64,000 bases of DNA, taken from assembly GCA_037444855.1 (NCBI GenBank), contig JBBILO010000001.1:47949-111948 (forward strand). The letters run 5' to 3'. Within the stretch, counting starts at the first letter, position 1. Every line of letters begins with the position of its first letter. The stretch is from JBBILO01 sp037444855 (GTDB lineage: Bacteria > Patescibacteriota > Microgenomatia > UBA1406 > GWC2-37-13). The translations under genes were made by a program, and so were the position numbers. This document shows, one piece after another, positions 41,845 through 52,509 of this stretch. The notes under the pieces are model-generated. The model saw only the letters and a list, made by a program, of their open reading frames with translations, did no database searches and was not told the DNA's origin.

Positions 41845-43169
41845 TATTTTTTTTCTAATAAAAATATCGTCTCAAAAAAACTCGGTAGTCTGAAAATTGA
41901 TTTTTTTAATACTTTAACATTAGAGATGGAATTAAAAATATTTTGCCAAATTCTTTTTTCAAAAAGAGAGGAAATAGAAAAATCTAAACGATGAGTAAGA
42001 CTAATCCATAAATTTTCAATGGTATAGATTTTATGAAGGATATATTTTTTTGAAACGCGAATCGTTTCTTTGACAGCCTTTTCAATTTTTTCTCTTTCTA
42101 TTCGTTCTAAAACATCAAAAGAGACAACTAAATCAAAATGATTATTTGGATAAGGAATATTGGTAATATCACCTAATTTTAAATATGGCTTGACATCGTT
42201 GTTGGATAAACTGATTGCGTCTTTGGAAATTTCAAGTCCATAAGCTTCAATCCCTAATTTTCTTAAAACTCTGACTAAATCGCCGGTGCCACAACCAACA
42301 TCAAGAACTGTTTTTGGATTAAGATAAAATTTGATAATTAACGCTCGATACCAATAGGTTATTTTTTTGATTAGTTTGTCGACAATTCCTTGCTTAATAA
42401 CAAATTTAAGACCGGTTTTTTTGAGATAATATTCTCGATCGTAATAACTAGAATTAATCTTGAAAGGGGTAACTACGGTTCCTTTAAATTTCTTTCCCTC
42501 GAAAATATTTTGTAGATTGCTAAAATCTTTTCCATTAGTAATAATCACTGTTAAATTTAGTTTTTTTGCCAATTGCGTAGCAATTGGATCAAAAGGAACA
42601 CTTAATCCGGGGGTCCATTTTTTACCAACGATAACCTCCAATTCTTCCCAGGTGATTTTCTTTATCGGTTTCGCATCTTTAAATTTTTTTGGATCTTTGT
42701 CATAAACATAGTAGATATTAGAAAGATTAATAATGGTTGTTGCCCCATAATCTTTTGCCAAAATTACAGCATCATAATCAGTTGACCATCCAGGTTTCCA
42801 ACCAGCACCGATAACGACTGGTTCTCTCCAATTTTTTAATTTTTTTTGGTAGTTTTCGATGATTCGGGGGTGGGCTATATCTTGAAAAATTGTTCTTAGA
42901 AGATGACCGTTAACTCGGGTGAGATGAATTGCCAACCAATCCAAATCCTCATTACTAACCTCACCGATTACTTTTTTAGCTGCATCGCGGTAAATGCGGG
43001 CGATTTTTCCACCGCCAGCAACTAAAAAAAAACGGAAATCTTTTTGAATGTAGTTTCGAATAAAATAATTGAGTTTTGTCAAAAAATTGGTATCAATGCC
43101 ACCATTGGGAACGATTAAACTTCCACCCACGGAAATAATAATCGGCGGCTTTCTTATTTTAAAAAACAT
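41844..43169 (-). CDS. Fusion protein: UMP kinase-like domain plus SAM-dependent methyltransferase
   Basis: The product of about 441 residues joins two enzymes. Residues 1-230 are an amino acid kinase-fold domain of the archaeal UMP kinase kind: IIISVGGSLIVPNGGID, FLVAGGGKIARIYRDAA, the nucleotide segment INLSNIYYVYDKDPKKFKDA and PGLSVPFDPIA. Residues about 265-441 are a class I methyltransferase: VLDVGCGTGDLVRVLRKLG (motif I, about 284-302), AYGLEISKDAI, GDITNIPYPNNHFDLVVSFDVLERI. I start at ATG 43169, 12 bases after an extended -10 (TGTTATAAT). A TTG four codons upstream would abut the -10 and is unlikely. UMP kinase would act in pyrimidine synthesis; the methyltransferase substrate is unknown. 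Confidence 0.85.
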   Translation of the reverse strand: MFFKIRKPPIIISVGGSLIVPNGGIDTNFLTKLNYFIRNYIQKDFRFFLVAGGGKIARIYRDAAKKVIGEVSNEDLDWLAIHLTRVNGHLLRTIFQDIAHPRIIENYQKKLKNWREPVVIGAGWKPGWSTDYDAVILAKDYGATTIINLSNIYYVYDKDPKKFKDAKPIKKITWEELEVIVGKKWTPGLSVPFDPIATQLAKKLNLTVIITNGKDFSNLQNIFEGKKFKGTVVTPFKINSSYYDREYYLKKTGLKFVIKQGIVDKLIKKITYWYRALIIKFYLNPKTVLDVGCGTGDLVRVLRKLGIEAYGLEISKDAISLSNNDVKPYLKLGDITNIPYPNNHFDLVVSFDVLERIEREKIEKAVKETIRVSKKYILHKIYTIENLWISLTHRLDFSISSLFEKRIWQNIFNSISNVKVLKKSIFRLPSFFETIFLLEKK

Positions 43170-43181
43170 ATTCAAACACAA

Positions 43182-43190
43182 ATTATAACA
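43182..43190 (-). promoter_or_regulatory. Extended -10 of the UMP kinase fusion gene
   Basis: TGTTATAAT on the minus strand (hexamer 43187-43182) with TGn, followed by 12 bases and ATG 43169. No -35. Confidence 0.5.
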
Positions 43191-43279
43191 AATTTTTCTA
43201 AAATTTTTATTCTTTTCTTTGTTTAAAAGATACTTAGGTTCTATGTTAAAAGGCGTGGTAATAGAAGAGTAGAAATTAA

Positions 43280-44330
43280 GACCGATAGCATAAATTTGTC
43301 AATAAAAACTTTTTTGTTTTAAATCCAAACGAGATTCTTTTAATAAGCTTCATTGTGTTGTAATTTCCTCCATAAATTCGTTAGTTGATCGTAAGTTCCA
43401 ATAGTTTAAGATGTATTTCTTCTAACAAGATAAAGTTTTCTCCATTTAATTAAATCTCCATCATCTTTCGCTTTTAGAGTTGAAATAATCAAGTTTAGCT
43501 TTTTTTTCGGCTTCTTTTTTTGTCTTTGCTTCACGGACCTCTCGTAATCTTTCTTTAGTTTGATAAAACATTTTAAGTTCAAATTAGCGGTTAATGATCT
43601 CTTGATAATAATCAATTTGTTTACCGATTAGACCTTCTTTGTTTTCAGGATACATCTTGGGATTTTTCTCTTGTAGATATCCTGGAGAAGTCTTCGTTCT
43701 TCATCTAATCTTCTATTGGTACCTCGAATGAGATGAAAATTATCAGTAACAGTCTCTGCTTTTGGTAGTTTTTCCTTAACTGCTTTTAAATACAAAATAC
43801 TCGTATCAATAACCACTTCGGTGATTAAAGATCTTGCTTTAGGAGAGAGAAATTTTAAGACTTTTTTAAGCTTATCTTTTGATGTTAAAACTCCTTAAGA
43901 CGATGTTTATAATATTATCAACTGTTCTTAACACTTCTTTTTTGGAAAAAGAAACTTCGTCAATTCCTAAAACAAAAGGAGTGTTTTCTTTTTTTCTTTA
44001 TTAAAATTAAAAACTTCATCTTTTAATGATTCCTTCAACCAACGGCGTTGGGTATGATAAGAGACTTTGTATTTTTTGATTTGAGAGTGAAATGATTTAT
44101 TAGCTAGATTAGAAACAACCATTTTTTTATGTTTTAAGGTTACCCGTTGATATCTTCCAGCAAAAAAATTGTTTCTGTAAAAAATTAATGGTAATTTCGG
44201 CAACGGAATCTTTTTAGTTTAGTGATAAGAATACATAACTTCCCTAAAAGTATTCCATGTTTGAGTTTGCAAACTGATGATGTCTTATACTGATAATCTG
44301 TCTTTATCAAGCATTTTGGACAATCTACTG
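43280..44330 (-). pseudogene. ISL3-type transposase pseudogene
   Basis: Pieces of one transposase are spread over three frames on the minus strand. The zinc-finger start reads VDCPKCLIKTDYQYKT and later KLKRFRCRNYH, with the last Cys lost to Tyr. Then come HTQRRWLKESLKDEVF, the first catalytic Asp in LGIDEVSFSKKEV, VVIDTSILYLKAVKEKLPKA with FHLIRGTNRRLDEERRL (DDE middle, second Asp), and a C-terminus KLIKRISFGFKTKKF. Order and motifs match the IS204/IS1001/IS1096/ISL3 DDE family. Several frameshifts and stops separate the pieces, so it is inactive. Confidence 0.8.
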
Positions 44331-44434
44331 TTTTTCTTTGTTGTTTGAGATAAAGGATATATGATTTTTGTCAGAATGATATTTAACAACATAAAAATCA
44401 GAACAACCTGAAATTTTGTTAAAATCCAACATAG

Positions 44435-44494
44435 GGCGGTTGATAACTGATAATGGTTGTATGTAGTATATATTTCAGTTGAACCGCCTTTTTT
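44435..44494 (+). terminator. Hairpin with T-run upstream of rpoB
   Basis: GGCGGTT (44435-44441) pairs with AACCGCC (44482-44488), and inside it AACTGA (44445-44450) pairs with TCAGTT (44475-44480). Six T follow. It has the form of a rho-independent terminator reading towards rpoB, but lies about 65 bases before the rpoB promoter, at the edge of the IS remnant. It may insulate rpoB or be part of the IS end. Confidence 0.55.
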
Positions 44495-44558
44495 ATTTAT
44501 TTCTTCTTATCAAAAATTAAAACCTTTTATCCTAATTTTTCGAAGAACTAAATACTTA

Positions 44559-44587
44559 TTGACATTTTTTTAAAGATGTATTATAAT
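44559..44587 (+). promoter_or_regulatory. Consensus promoter of the rpoBC operon
   Basis: TTGACA (44559-44564), 17-bp spacer, TATAAT (44582-44587): a perfect match to the housekeeping consensus. The start should be near 44594, leaving a leader of about 57 bases to the rpoB ATG at 44651. The leader contains a small hairpin-like stretch (CCCTAAGGATTTGGGG) followed by T-rich sequence. Confidence 0.85.
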
Positions 44588-44650
44588 TTCACTAAACAAT
44601 TTTTATCCCTAAGGATTTGGGGGGCTTATTTTTTTTATCTAAAACTCCAG

Positions 44651-47600
44651 ATGAATATTGATGATATTAAAATAACTAGTAATAATTTTGTTGAAAAATT
44701 AGATTTAATTGCCATTCAAAAAAATTCTTGGCAAACATTTATCACCAAAGAATTGAAAGGAATCATTAACGATTTTTTTCCGATAGAAGATTATACTGGG
44801 AAAAAATTCGTTTTATTCTTTGAGGATATTTTTTTCGGTGAATCTCGTTATACATTGGAGACATGTATTAAAAAGAAATTGACGTACGATCAACCTGTTT
44901 ATATTAAAGTTAGACTACTTAATAAAAAAACTAACAAGGAGCTTAAACAAGACGTTTTTTTCTTTAATCTTCCGATAATGACAAAAAAAGGAACGTTTAT
45001 TATTAATGGCATTGAAAGAGCAGTAATCAATCAGATTGTTAGAGCCCCAGGGATTTATTATACCGCTCAAATTGATAAAAGCACCGGAGCGACCACTTAT
45101 AATGCCGAGATAAGACCTTATCTTGGAGCATGGATTGATATTACTTTAAGCAGACATAACTTAATTGAGATGAAAGTCAATAAAAAAAGAAAGTTTTTGG
45201 CGACTCAGTTTATTAAATTATTTGAAGGAGATAATAATCAACAAATTTTTAATTATTTTCAAACTATAGATCAAGGATTGGTTAATAAATATCTTGTTCC
45301 TACTTTAAATAAAGATACTGTTAATTCTTTTGAGGAAGCCTATTTGGAAATTTATAGAAAAATAAAACCAGGTGAACCGTTGATTTTTGAGAATGCTCAG
45401 AAAACTATTAATGCTCTTTTTTTTGATCCAAGGAGATATAGTTTAGAAGCGGTTGGGCGATATAAAATTAACAAAAAATTAGGATTAAGGACAGAGATAA
45501 AGAAACAAAATTTTCTCTTAAAAAAAGAGGACATTATTGAAGCGATAAAATATCTTTTAAATTTAACTATTAATAAGGGTGAATTCGATGATATTGATCA
45601 TTTAGGGAATAGACGATTAAGAACTGTTGGAGAATTGGTGGGAATGTACGGAATACGAGTGGGGATGGTGAGAGTGGAAAGAGAGATAAAAGAAAGGATG
45701 AGTTTAGTGAGCAGCGATGATAAAATTTCACCTTCGTTAATTATTAATTCAAAGCCTTTGTCTGTTGCAGTTAATAGCTTTTTTAAAACAAGTCAGTTGT
45801 CAACAATTGTTGATCAAGTGAATCCACTATCCGAGTTAGATAATTTGCGAAGAATCACTGTTGGCGGGCCCGGAGGAATAGAGAAAGAAAGAGCCTCATT
45901 TTCAATTCGCGATATTTCTTCATCTCAATATGGGAGGATTTGTCCGATTAGATCTCCAGAAGGGCCAAACATCGGAGTGGTTACTTATCTAGCTTTATAT
46001 GCAAGAGTCAATCAATATGGATTTCTTGAAACTCCTTATAGAAAAATAATTAAAGAAAAAACAAAAAATGGAGTTAGAGTGAAAATTTCTGATGAGATAA
46101 TTTATCTTCAGGCCGATGATGAAGAAAATTATTACATTACTTATTCAGATCAAATTAAAATAGATGACAAGGGTTATATTTTAAATAAGCAATTAGTGGC
46201 AAGATATAAAAGAGAAATTGTTGAAGTGCCAACCGAAAATGTAGAATTAGTCGATATTGATTCTCAGCAAGCAATCGGTGCTTCAGCTTCACTGATTCCC
46301 TTTTTACAGAATGACGATGCCAGTCGAGCGTTAATGGGAAGTCATATGCAATGTCAAGCTGTTCCTTTAGTAAAAGCGCAGAAACCGCTGGTTGGCACTG
46401 GGATGGAAAGAAAAGTCGCTCAAGAGTTAGAAAGAGTGATTTTAGCTCCAGAAGATGGAATTATAAAATATGTTGATGCCCAAAAAATTGTCTTCAAGGG
46501 AAAAAGCGGCAAGGAATATGAAATAAATTTAGAAAGATTTAAAAGAACTAATAAAGATATTGTTTTTGATCAAAAGCCGGTAGTTTCCTTAAATCAAAAG
46601 GTAAAAAAAAATCAAGTATTAGGTGATGGACCGGCGACTAAAGATGGAGAATTAGCTCTAGGTCAAAATTTGTTGATTGCTTATACTTCTTTTCATGGTT
46701 TAGGTTACGAAGATAGTATTGTTATTTCAGAAAGATTAGTGAAAGAAGATATTTTTACTTCAATTACTGCTGAAGAATTTGTCGCCGATGTGGTTAAAAC
46801 AAAATTAGGACCAGAAGAATTAACTCGAGATATTCCAAATGTTAGAGAAGATGTCTTGCAAAATCTAGATAAAAATGGATTGGTTCTTATCGGTTCAGAG
46901 GTAAAAAGTGGGGATATTTTAGTGGGAAAGGTGGCTCCGAAAGGGGAAAAAGAATTAACCGCGGAAGAAAGATTATTAAGGGCTATTTTTGGTGAAAAAG
47001 CAAAGGATGTGAAAGATACTTCTTTAAGGATGCCTTATGGGAAAAAAGGAGTGGTGACTGATATTGAGATAATTGATACGAAAAAAGATCCAAATGAGCT
47101 TGACCCAGGAGTTTTGAAAAGAATTATTATTACCGTAGCCCAGCTCCGCAAAATTAAGGTAGGAGATAAATTAGCCGGCCGTCATGGAAATAAAGGTATT
47201 ATCTCAAAAATACTTCCAGAATATGAAATGCCCTATCTAGCTGATGGCACACCAATTGATATTATTATCTCACCAATTTCTGTTTTATCAAGGATGAATC
47301 TTGGACAGATATTAGAAGCAATGTTAGGAATAGTTGCTTATAAAAAAAATAAAAATTTTAGGATCCCAATTTTTAAAAGGCTAAACGAAGAGACAATTAT
47401 TAATTTATTGAAAGGATGTGGATGGCCAGTTGACGGAAAACAAATTTTATACAACGGTCAAACAGGGGAACCTTTTGAGAAACCAGTGTTTGTGGGTATC
47501 GGCTATATTTTAAAACTAATTCATATGGTTGAAGATAAATTTCACGCTCGATCGATCGGACCATATTCATTAGTCACTCAACAGCCGTTGAGTGGAAAAG

Positions 47601-47839
47601 CTCAGATGGGAGGGCAAAGATTTGGTGAGATGGAAGTTTGGGCTTTAGAATCTCATCGTGTTCCTTTCACTCTACAGGAGATGTTAACGATTAAAAGTGA
47701 TGATGTCAGAGGAAGAATGAAAGCTTTTGAGTCAATTATTAAAGATATTGATTTACCTCAATCTGGCGTGCCAGAATCATTTAAAGTTTTAGTTAAGGAA
47801 TTAAATTCACTAGTTTTAGATATTGATTATATTAAATAG
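44651..47839 (+). CDS. rpoB: DNA-directed RNA polymerase subunit beta
   Basis: The 1062-residue product has the beta-subunit landmarks: VRAPGIYYTAQ, the rifampicin-site region DQVNPLSELDNLRRI, SSQYGRICPIRSPEGPNIG, the catalytic-loop GYEDSIVISERLV, KLAGRHGNKGIISKI, and GGQRFGEMEVWALESH near the C-terminus. I start at ATG 44651. An in-frame ATG at 44576 lies upstream of the -10 box, so it cannot be transcribed from this promoter, and the 25 residues it would add resemble nothing in RpoB. It is followed after two bases by rpoC. Confidence 0.97.
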   Translation: MNIDDIKITSNNFVEKLDLIAIQKNSWQTFITKELKGIINDFFPIEDYTGKKFVLFFEDIFFGESRYTLETCIKKKLTYDQPVYIKVRLLNKKTNKELKQDVFFFNLPIMTKKGTFIINGIERAVINQIVRAPGIYYTAQIDKSTGATTYNAEIRPYLGAWIDITLSRHNLIEMKVNKKRKFLATQFIKLFEGDNNQQIFNYFQTIDQGLVNKYLVPTLNKDTVNSFEEAYLEIYRKIKPGEPLIFENAQKTINALFFDPRRYSLEAVGRYKINKKLGLRTEIKKQNFLLKKEDIIEAIKYLLNLTINKGEFDDIDHLGNRRLRTVGELVGMYGIRVGMVRVEREIKERMSLVSSDDKISPSLIINSKPLSVAVNSFFKTSQLSTIVDQVNPLSELDNLRRITVGGPGGIEKERASFSIRDISSSQYGRICPIRSPEGPNIGVVTYLALYARVNQYGFLETPYRKIIKEKTKNGVRVKISDEIIYLQADDEENYYITYSDQIKIDDKGYILNKQLVARYKREIVEVPTENVELVDIDSQQAIGASASLIPFLQNDDASRALMGSHMQCQAVPLVKAQKPLVGTGMERKVAQELERVILAPEDGIIKYVDAQKIVFKGKSGKEYEINLERFKRTNKDIVFDQKPVVSLNQKVKKNQVLGDGPATKDGELALGQNLLIAYTSFHGLGYEDSIVISERLVKEDIFTSITAEEFVADVVKTKLGPEELTRDIPNVREDVLQNLDKNGLVLIGSEVKSGDILVGKVAPKGEKELTAEERLLRAIFGEKAKDVKDTSLRMPYGKKGVVTDIEIIDTKKDPNELDPGVLKRIIITVAQLRKIKVGDKLAGRHGNKGIISKILPEYEMPYLADGTPIDIIISPISVLSRMNLGQILEAMLGIVAYKKNKNFRIPIFKRLNEETIINLLKGCGWPVDGKQILYNGQTGEPFEKPVFVGIGYILKLIHMVEDKFHARSIGPYSLVTQQPLSGKAQMGGQRFGEMEVWALESHRVPFTLQEMLTIKSDDVRGRMKAFESIIKDIDLPQSGVPESFKVLVKELNSLVLDIDYIK

Positions 47840-47841
47840 CT

Positions 47842-50800
47842 ATGGAAAAAAAACTAGGAGAACATTTAATGTTTGATTTTAGCGGTTTAAAAATTGGCTT
47901 GGCTTCTCCTGAAAAGATTTTAAGCTGGTCTAATGGTGAAGTGACTAAACCTGAAACCATTAATTATAGAACTTTTAGACCAGAAAAAGATGGTTTATTT
48001 GACGAAAAAATTTTTGGACCGACAAAAGACTACGAATGTTATTGTGGTAAATATAAAAGAATTCGATATAAAGGGATTATTTGCGATCGTTGCGGTGTAG
48101 AAGTGACTCTTTCGGCAGTGAGACGGGAAAGAATGGGTCACATTAAATTGGCGGCTCCGGTTGCTCATGTTTGGTATTTTAAGGGCACTTCTTCGATATT
48201 AAGCACCTTATTAGATATTCCTAGCCACGCCCTTGAGAAAATTATCTATTATGCCCTTTTTTTGGTAAAAAGCATTGATAATAAAAAAAGAGAGGAAGTT
48301 TTAAAGAAATTAAATGAAATTAAAAGAGGTGAAATTGAGCAAATAGAAAAAGAACAACAGCAATTAATAAGAAATTTTGAAGAGGAGATGGAAAAAGAGA
48401 AAGAAAAAATTATTAAAAAATTAACTAATAAAGAGCAACAAGACATTGCTCTTCAAGAATGGGAGTTGAAAGTGAAAGAAAAAATAAAAACAATCACAGA
48501 TCAATTTATTAATAAAAAGAGTCAGAAATTATCTTTCTTTGAATTGCTAATTAAAAAGATTAAATTTCTTTATCCTCTTGATACTATTGAGGAAGAGTAC
48601 TATTTATACCTCAAAGAGAAAGAATTAGAGGATTTTCTTCAAGTGGGAATGGGTGCTGAGATAATCTATGATATTCTATCAAAATTTAACCTAAAAGAAA
48701 TTTATCAAAAAACATTGGAAGAACTAACAAAAGCAAAAGGCGAAAAAAGAGATCGATTGATAAAAAAGGTGAGATTGATGGAAGGAATGATAAAATCAAA
48801 TATCAATCCTTTATGGACAATGATTACCGTTTTACCCGTTCTACCTCCAGATTTAAGACCAGTGGTTCAGCTTCCTGGAGGAAAATTTGCCACCTCAGAT
48901 TTAAATGATTTTTACCGGCGAGTAATTAATAGAAATAATCGTCTAAAACAGTTAATTAGTTTAGGAGCGCCAGAAATTATTCTAAGAAATGAAAAACGAA
49001 TGCTTCAAGAAGCTGTTGATTCGCTTATTGATTTACAAAAGGTGCGCGGTCGAGCTCAAACTCAAGGAGCGGCTTCAAAAGTTAAAAAATCACTCTCTGA
49101 CATTCTTCGTGGAAAGCAGGGAAGATTTAGACAAAATTTGTTGGGGAAAAGGGTTGATTATTCTGGAAGATCAACAATCATTGTTGGACCAGAATTAAAG
49201 TTAAATCAATGCGGAATTCCAAAAGAAATGGCAATCGAGCTTTTCAAACCATTTATATTAAAAGAGATCATTATTAGAGGCTTAGCGACTAATATCAAGT
49301 CAGCTAAGAGTTTCTTAGAAACAAAAGATCCGGCAATTTATGATATTTTGGAAGAAATTGTTAAGGAACATCCAGTCCTTCTTAATCGAGCACCAACACT
49401 TCATAAGCTTTCAATTCTGGCTTTTTATCCAGTGCTAACCGATGATTATGCGATCAAGCTCCATCCGGCGGTCTGTGCTGGTTATAATGCTGATTTTGAT
49501 GGCGATGCTATGGGGGTATTTTTACCGCTCTCTAAAAACGCAAGAGAAGAAGTGAAAAATAGAATGTTTCCTCAATATAATCTGTTAAAACCCGCCGATG
49601 GTAGTCCAATCGTTGTTCCTAACAAAGAAATGGCAATGGGTTGCTATTATTTAACCTCTGTTAATAAAAATTTGATAAGAAGCGATCAACAGTTAAGATT
49701 TTTTGTTAACGAAGAAGAAGCGATCAATGCTTATTATTTTAAAAAAATAGATTTAAGAGAATTGATATGGGTAAAAATTGACGGTCAACTTTTAAAAACA
49801 ACGGTTGGAAGAATTATTTTTAATCAAAAAATACCAGCAGAATTAAGATTTATTAATAAGGATATCAAAGCGGCTGACCTTAAAGACATTATTACTCAAG
49901 CAATAAAAAAAATGTCGGAAGAGAAAGTGGCCAACTTGATTGATGATTTGAAAGAGATAGGATTTTGGGGCGCAACTATTTCTGCCGGTTTTTCTTTTTC
50001 TATCTTTGATATTACGATGCTAAAGAATAAACAAGATTTAATTTCAAAAACTGAAGAACAAATAGATAAAATTGAAGATAACTATCGTCAAGGTTTACTA
50101 ACATTGGAGGAAAAAAGAAAGTTTTCTAATAATTATTGGATTGAAACGACAGAAAAATTAGCCGATTTAACTTGGCAAGAATTAGATGAAGAGAATCCGG
50201 TAAAACTGGCGATTAAATCTGGTGGGCCAAGAGCATCGAGAGAACAATTAAAGCAATTAGCAGCAATAAAAGGATTAGTTGTTGATCCACTAGGAAAAAT
50301 TATTGATATCCCAACTAAATCTAATTATCGAGAGGGATTATCCGTTTTTGAATATGTGATTTCAGCACGGGGTGCGAGGAAAGGCTTGACTGATTCTGCT
50401 TTAAAAACAGCCGATGCTGGTTATCTTACTCGTCGATTAGTTGATGCTGCTCACGATGTGATTGTCAGAGAGGAAGATTGTCGAGTGAATAATGGATTAG
50501 TTATTAAAAAAACTGGAGAGAGAGGTGAGAGGTTTTTTGAAAGAGTTAAAGGAAGATTTGCTGTCAAAGATGCTTATAAAAAAGGAACAAAAAAAATTTT
50601 AGTTAAAAAAGATGACTTGATAACTGAAGAAATAATTAGTCAACTTCAGAAAGAAGAAATTGAAGAAATTGAAATACGATCGCCCTTATTTTGTCAATCG
50701 CCTTTTGGAGTATGTCAAAAATGTTATGGGATTGATTTGTCAACAGGGAAATTAGTTGATATCGGTGTCCCTGTTGGAGTTGTTGCTGCTCAATCAATTG

Positions 50801-51621
50801 GGGAACCAGGAACTCAATTAACAATGAGAGTGAGACATTTTGGAGGAATTGTAATTTCCGATGTTACTCAAGGTTTGCCAAGAGTCGAAGAACTTCTAGA
50901 AGCAAGAACGCCCAAAGTCGTTTCTCCAATTGCTGAATTTGATGGAAAAATAACAGTAAAAGAAGATTTAGAAAAAGAAGTTTATCTTGTTACTTTAATC
51001 AATGAAGAAAAAAATAGACAAAGAGAATATATGATTCCCAAAAGTCAAAAATTAAAAGTTTCTCACAATCAATTAGTAACCGCAGGAACGTCATTATCCG
51101 AAGGTTATTTGGATATTAATGATATTTTAACGATTAAAGGATTAAAAGAGGCACAGATATATTTACTGAATGAAGTTCAAAAGGTCTACGAATCACAAGG
51201 AATTAATATTCACGATAAACATTTCGAGGTGATTATTAAGAAAATGAGCGACAAAGTAATTATTGAAGATGAGGGCGATACGATGTTTGTTAAAGGAGAG
51301 GTAGTTTCAAAGTTAAGATTTCAAGAAGAAAATAAGCGAGTTTTGAGCCAAGGTGAAAAGCCGGCCACTGGGAAGATGTCAATTTTAGGGATTACTAAAG
51401 CGGCTATTTATACCGATTCTTGGCTATCAGCTGCTTCTTTTGAGCAAACAACTAACGTTTTATCAGAAGCTGCTGTTTATGGGAAGGTTGATTATTTGCT
51501 TGGATTAAAGGAAAATGTTATAATTGGACGTTTAATTCCTGTAACTAAGGAATTAATAGAAAGATATTACGGTAAATTTTTAAAACAATATGCCGACAAT
51601 CAATCAAATAATCAAACATAA
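47842..51621 (+). CDS. rpoC: DNA-directed RNA polymerase subunit beta'
   Basis: The 1259-residue product carries the N-terminal zinc site CYCGKYKR with CDRCGVEVT, the bridge to [18 protein letters not shown], the catalytic [12 protein letters not shown] (magnesium-binding Asp residues), the trigger-loop region [26 protein letters not shown] and [17 protein letters not shown] second Cys cluster ([13 protein letters not shown] with CRVNN earlier) is the second zinc site. A Glu/Lys-rich coiled insertion (about 145-215) sits near the N-terminus. The 3' end overlaps rpsL by 32 bases. Confidence 0.97.
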   Translation: MEKKLGEHLMFDFSGLKIGLASPEKILSWSNGEVTKPETINYRTFRPEKDGLFDEKIFGPTKDYECYCGKYKRIRYKGIICDRCGVEVTLSAVRRERMGHIKLAAPVAHVWYFKGTSSILSTLLDIPSHALEKIIYYALFLVKSIDNKKREEVLKKLNEIKRGEIEQIEKEQQQLIRNFEEEMEKEKEKIIKKLTNKEQQDIALQEWELKVKEKIKTITDQFINKKSQKLSFFELLIKKIKFLYPLDTIEEEYYLYLKEKELEDFLQVGMGAEIIYDILSKFNLKEIYQKTLEELTKAKGEKRDRLIKKVRLMEGMIKSNINPLWTMITVLPVLPPDLRPVVQLPGGKFATSDLNDFYRRVINRNNRLKQLISLGAPEIILRNEKRMLQEAVDSLIDLQKVRGRAQTQGAASKVKKSLSDILRGKQGRFRQNLLGKRVDYSGRSTIIVGPELKLNQCGIPKEMAIELFKPFILKEIIIRGLATNIKSAKSFLETKDPAIYDILEEIVKEHPVLLNRAPTLHKLSILAFYPVLTDDYAIKLHPAVCAGYNADFDGDAMGVFLPLSKNAREEVKNRMFPQYNLLKPADGSPIVVPNKEMAMGCYYLTSVNKNLIRSDQQLRFFVNEEEAINAYYFKKIDLRELIWVKIDGQLLKTTVGRIIFNQKIPAELRFINKDIKAADLKDIITQAIKKMSEEKVANLIDDLKEIGFWGATISAGFSFSIFDITMLKNKQDLISKTEEQIDKIEDNYRQGLLTLEEKRKFSNNYWIETTEKLADLTWQELDEENPVKLAIKSGGPRASREQLKQLAAIKGLVVDPLGKIIDIPTKSNYREGLSVFEYVISARGARKGLTDSALKTADAGYLTRRLVDAAHDVIVREEDCRVNNGLVIKKTGERGERFFERVKGRFAVKDAYKKGTKKILVKKDDLITEEIISQLQKEEIEEIEIRSPLFCQSPFGVCQKCYGIDLSTGKLVDIGVPVGVVAAQSIGEPGTQLTMRVRHFGGIVISDVTQGLPRVEELLEARTPKVVSPIAEFDGKITVKEDLEKEVYLVTLINEEKNRQREYMIPKSQKLKVSHNQLVTAGTSLSEGYLDINDILTIKGLKEAQIYLLNEVQKVYESQGINIHDKHFEVIIKKMSDKVIIEDEGDTMFVKGEVVSKLRFQEENKRVLSQGEKPATGKMSILGITKAAIYTDSWLSAASFEQTTNVLSEAAVYGKVDYLLGLKENVIIGRLIPVTKELIERYYGKFLKQYADNQSNNQT

Positions 51622-52006
51622 AAGAAAAAAGAAAATAAGAAAATCTCGATCATCAGCATTAAAAACTAGTTTTAATGCGATAAAAAGAAAGTATACCCAT
51701 TTTCCCTCTCCTTTTAAAAGAGGAGTTTGTTTGATTGTGAGAACAATGACACCAAAAAAACCAAATTCTGCCTTACGAAAAGTAGCGAGAGTAAGATTAT
51801 CTAATAAATCAGAAGTAACCGCTTATATTCAGGGAATTGGTCATAACTTGGCCGAGCACTCAATTGTTTTAGTGAGGGGTGGAAGAGTAAAAGATTTACC
51901 CGGAGTCAAATATCATATTGTTCGAGGGAAATATGATACCGCTGGAGTAGTTGACAGAAAAACATCTCGCTCTAAATATGGGGCTAAATTAGTAAAACAA
52001 TCATAA
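51590..52006 (+). CDS. rpsL: 30S ribosomal protein S12
   Basis: The 138-residue product begins [18 protein letters not shown] and contains [17 protein letters not shown] with the streptomycin-site Lys, then [30 protein letters not shown] 13-14-residue extension between SSALK and KRGVC matches the long S12 form seen in Firmicutes and Thermus. It starts inside rpoC, so the two are translationally coupled. Standard rpoBC-rpsL-rpsG-fusA order follows. Confidence 0.97.
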   Translation: MPTINQIIKHKRKKKIRKSRSSALKTSFNAIKRKYTHFPSPFKRGVCLIVRTMTPKKPNSALRKVARVRLSNKSEVTAYIQGIGHNLAEHSIVLVRGGRVKDLPGVKYHIVRGKYDTAGVVDRKTSRSKYGAKLVKQS

Positions 52007-52021
52007 ATTTATTATTTATTT

Positions 52022-52495
52022 ATGCCACGACATTACTATAAAAAAAGAATTGTTAAAAATGATACGCTTTATAGTAGCTACGAGGTAGCAAAATTGATTA
52101 ATTATGTGATGGTTGATGGTAAAAAATCATTGGCTAAACGAATTGTTTATAGTGTTTTAGAAAAAATAAAAGAAAAAAAATTAGATCCATTAGGGATACT
52201 CAAGAAAGCTATCGAAAATACGGCTCCTAAAACTGAGGTTAAACCAAGAAGATTGGGAGGGGCTTCTTATTTAGTACCCATTGAAGTAAGAAGAGAAAGA
52301 CAACTTTTTTTGGCTTTAAATTGGATTATTGAAGCGGCAAAAAAACGTTCGAGTAAACAATATCATACATTTGAAGAAAAACTTCTAGCAGAGTTAATTG
52401 ATGCTTCAAACAATCAAGGAGAGGCTGTGCAAAAAAGAGTTCAAACAGAAAAATTAAGCGAAGCTAATAAGGCATTTGCCCACCTTCGTTGGTAA
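52022..52495 (+). CDS. rpsG: 30S ribosomal protein S7
   Basis: The 157-residue product begins MPRHYYKKR and has the S7 signature YSSYEVAKLINYVMVDGKK and VKPRRLGGASYLVPIEVR, and ends NKAFAHLRW. It binds the 3' domain of 16S rRNA and nucleates head assembly. Length equals the usual 156. It lies between rpsL and fusA with gaps of 15 and 14 bases. Confidence 0.97.
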   Translation: MPRHYYKKRIVKNDTLYSSYEVAKLINYVMVDGKKSLAKRIVYSVLEKIKEKKLDPLGILKKAIENTAPKTEVKPRRLGGASYLVPIEVRRERQLFLALNWIIEAAKKRSSKQYHTFEEKLLAELIDASNNQGEAVQKRVQTEKLSEANKAFAHLRW

Positions 52496-52509
52496 GTTTT
52501 TGAAGCTTT

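Larger units (their letters stand above)
43248..44494 (-). mobile_element. Decayed ISL3-family insertion sequence
   Basis: About 1.25 kb between two short inverted ends that share AAAAGGCG (43248-43255 on the plus strand; about 44494-44485 on the minus strand). It contains the broken transposase (43280-44330). The right end also carries a long hairpin (44435-44494). Length and content fit an ISL3-type element. The ends are weak, so the limits are approximate. No target duplication is recognised. Confidence 0.65.

Noticed and set aside
44576..44650. N-terminal extension of RpoB
   Set aside because: The upstream ATG lies before the -10 box of a consensus promoter and the added residues do not resemble RpoB.
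51640..51720. Novel insertion in ribosomal protein S12
   Set aside because: The extra 13-14 residues before KRGVC match the known long form of S12 in Firmicutes and Thermus.
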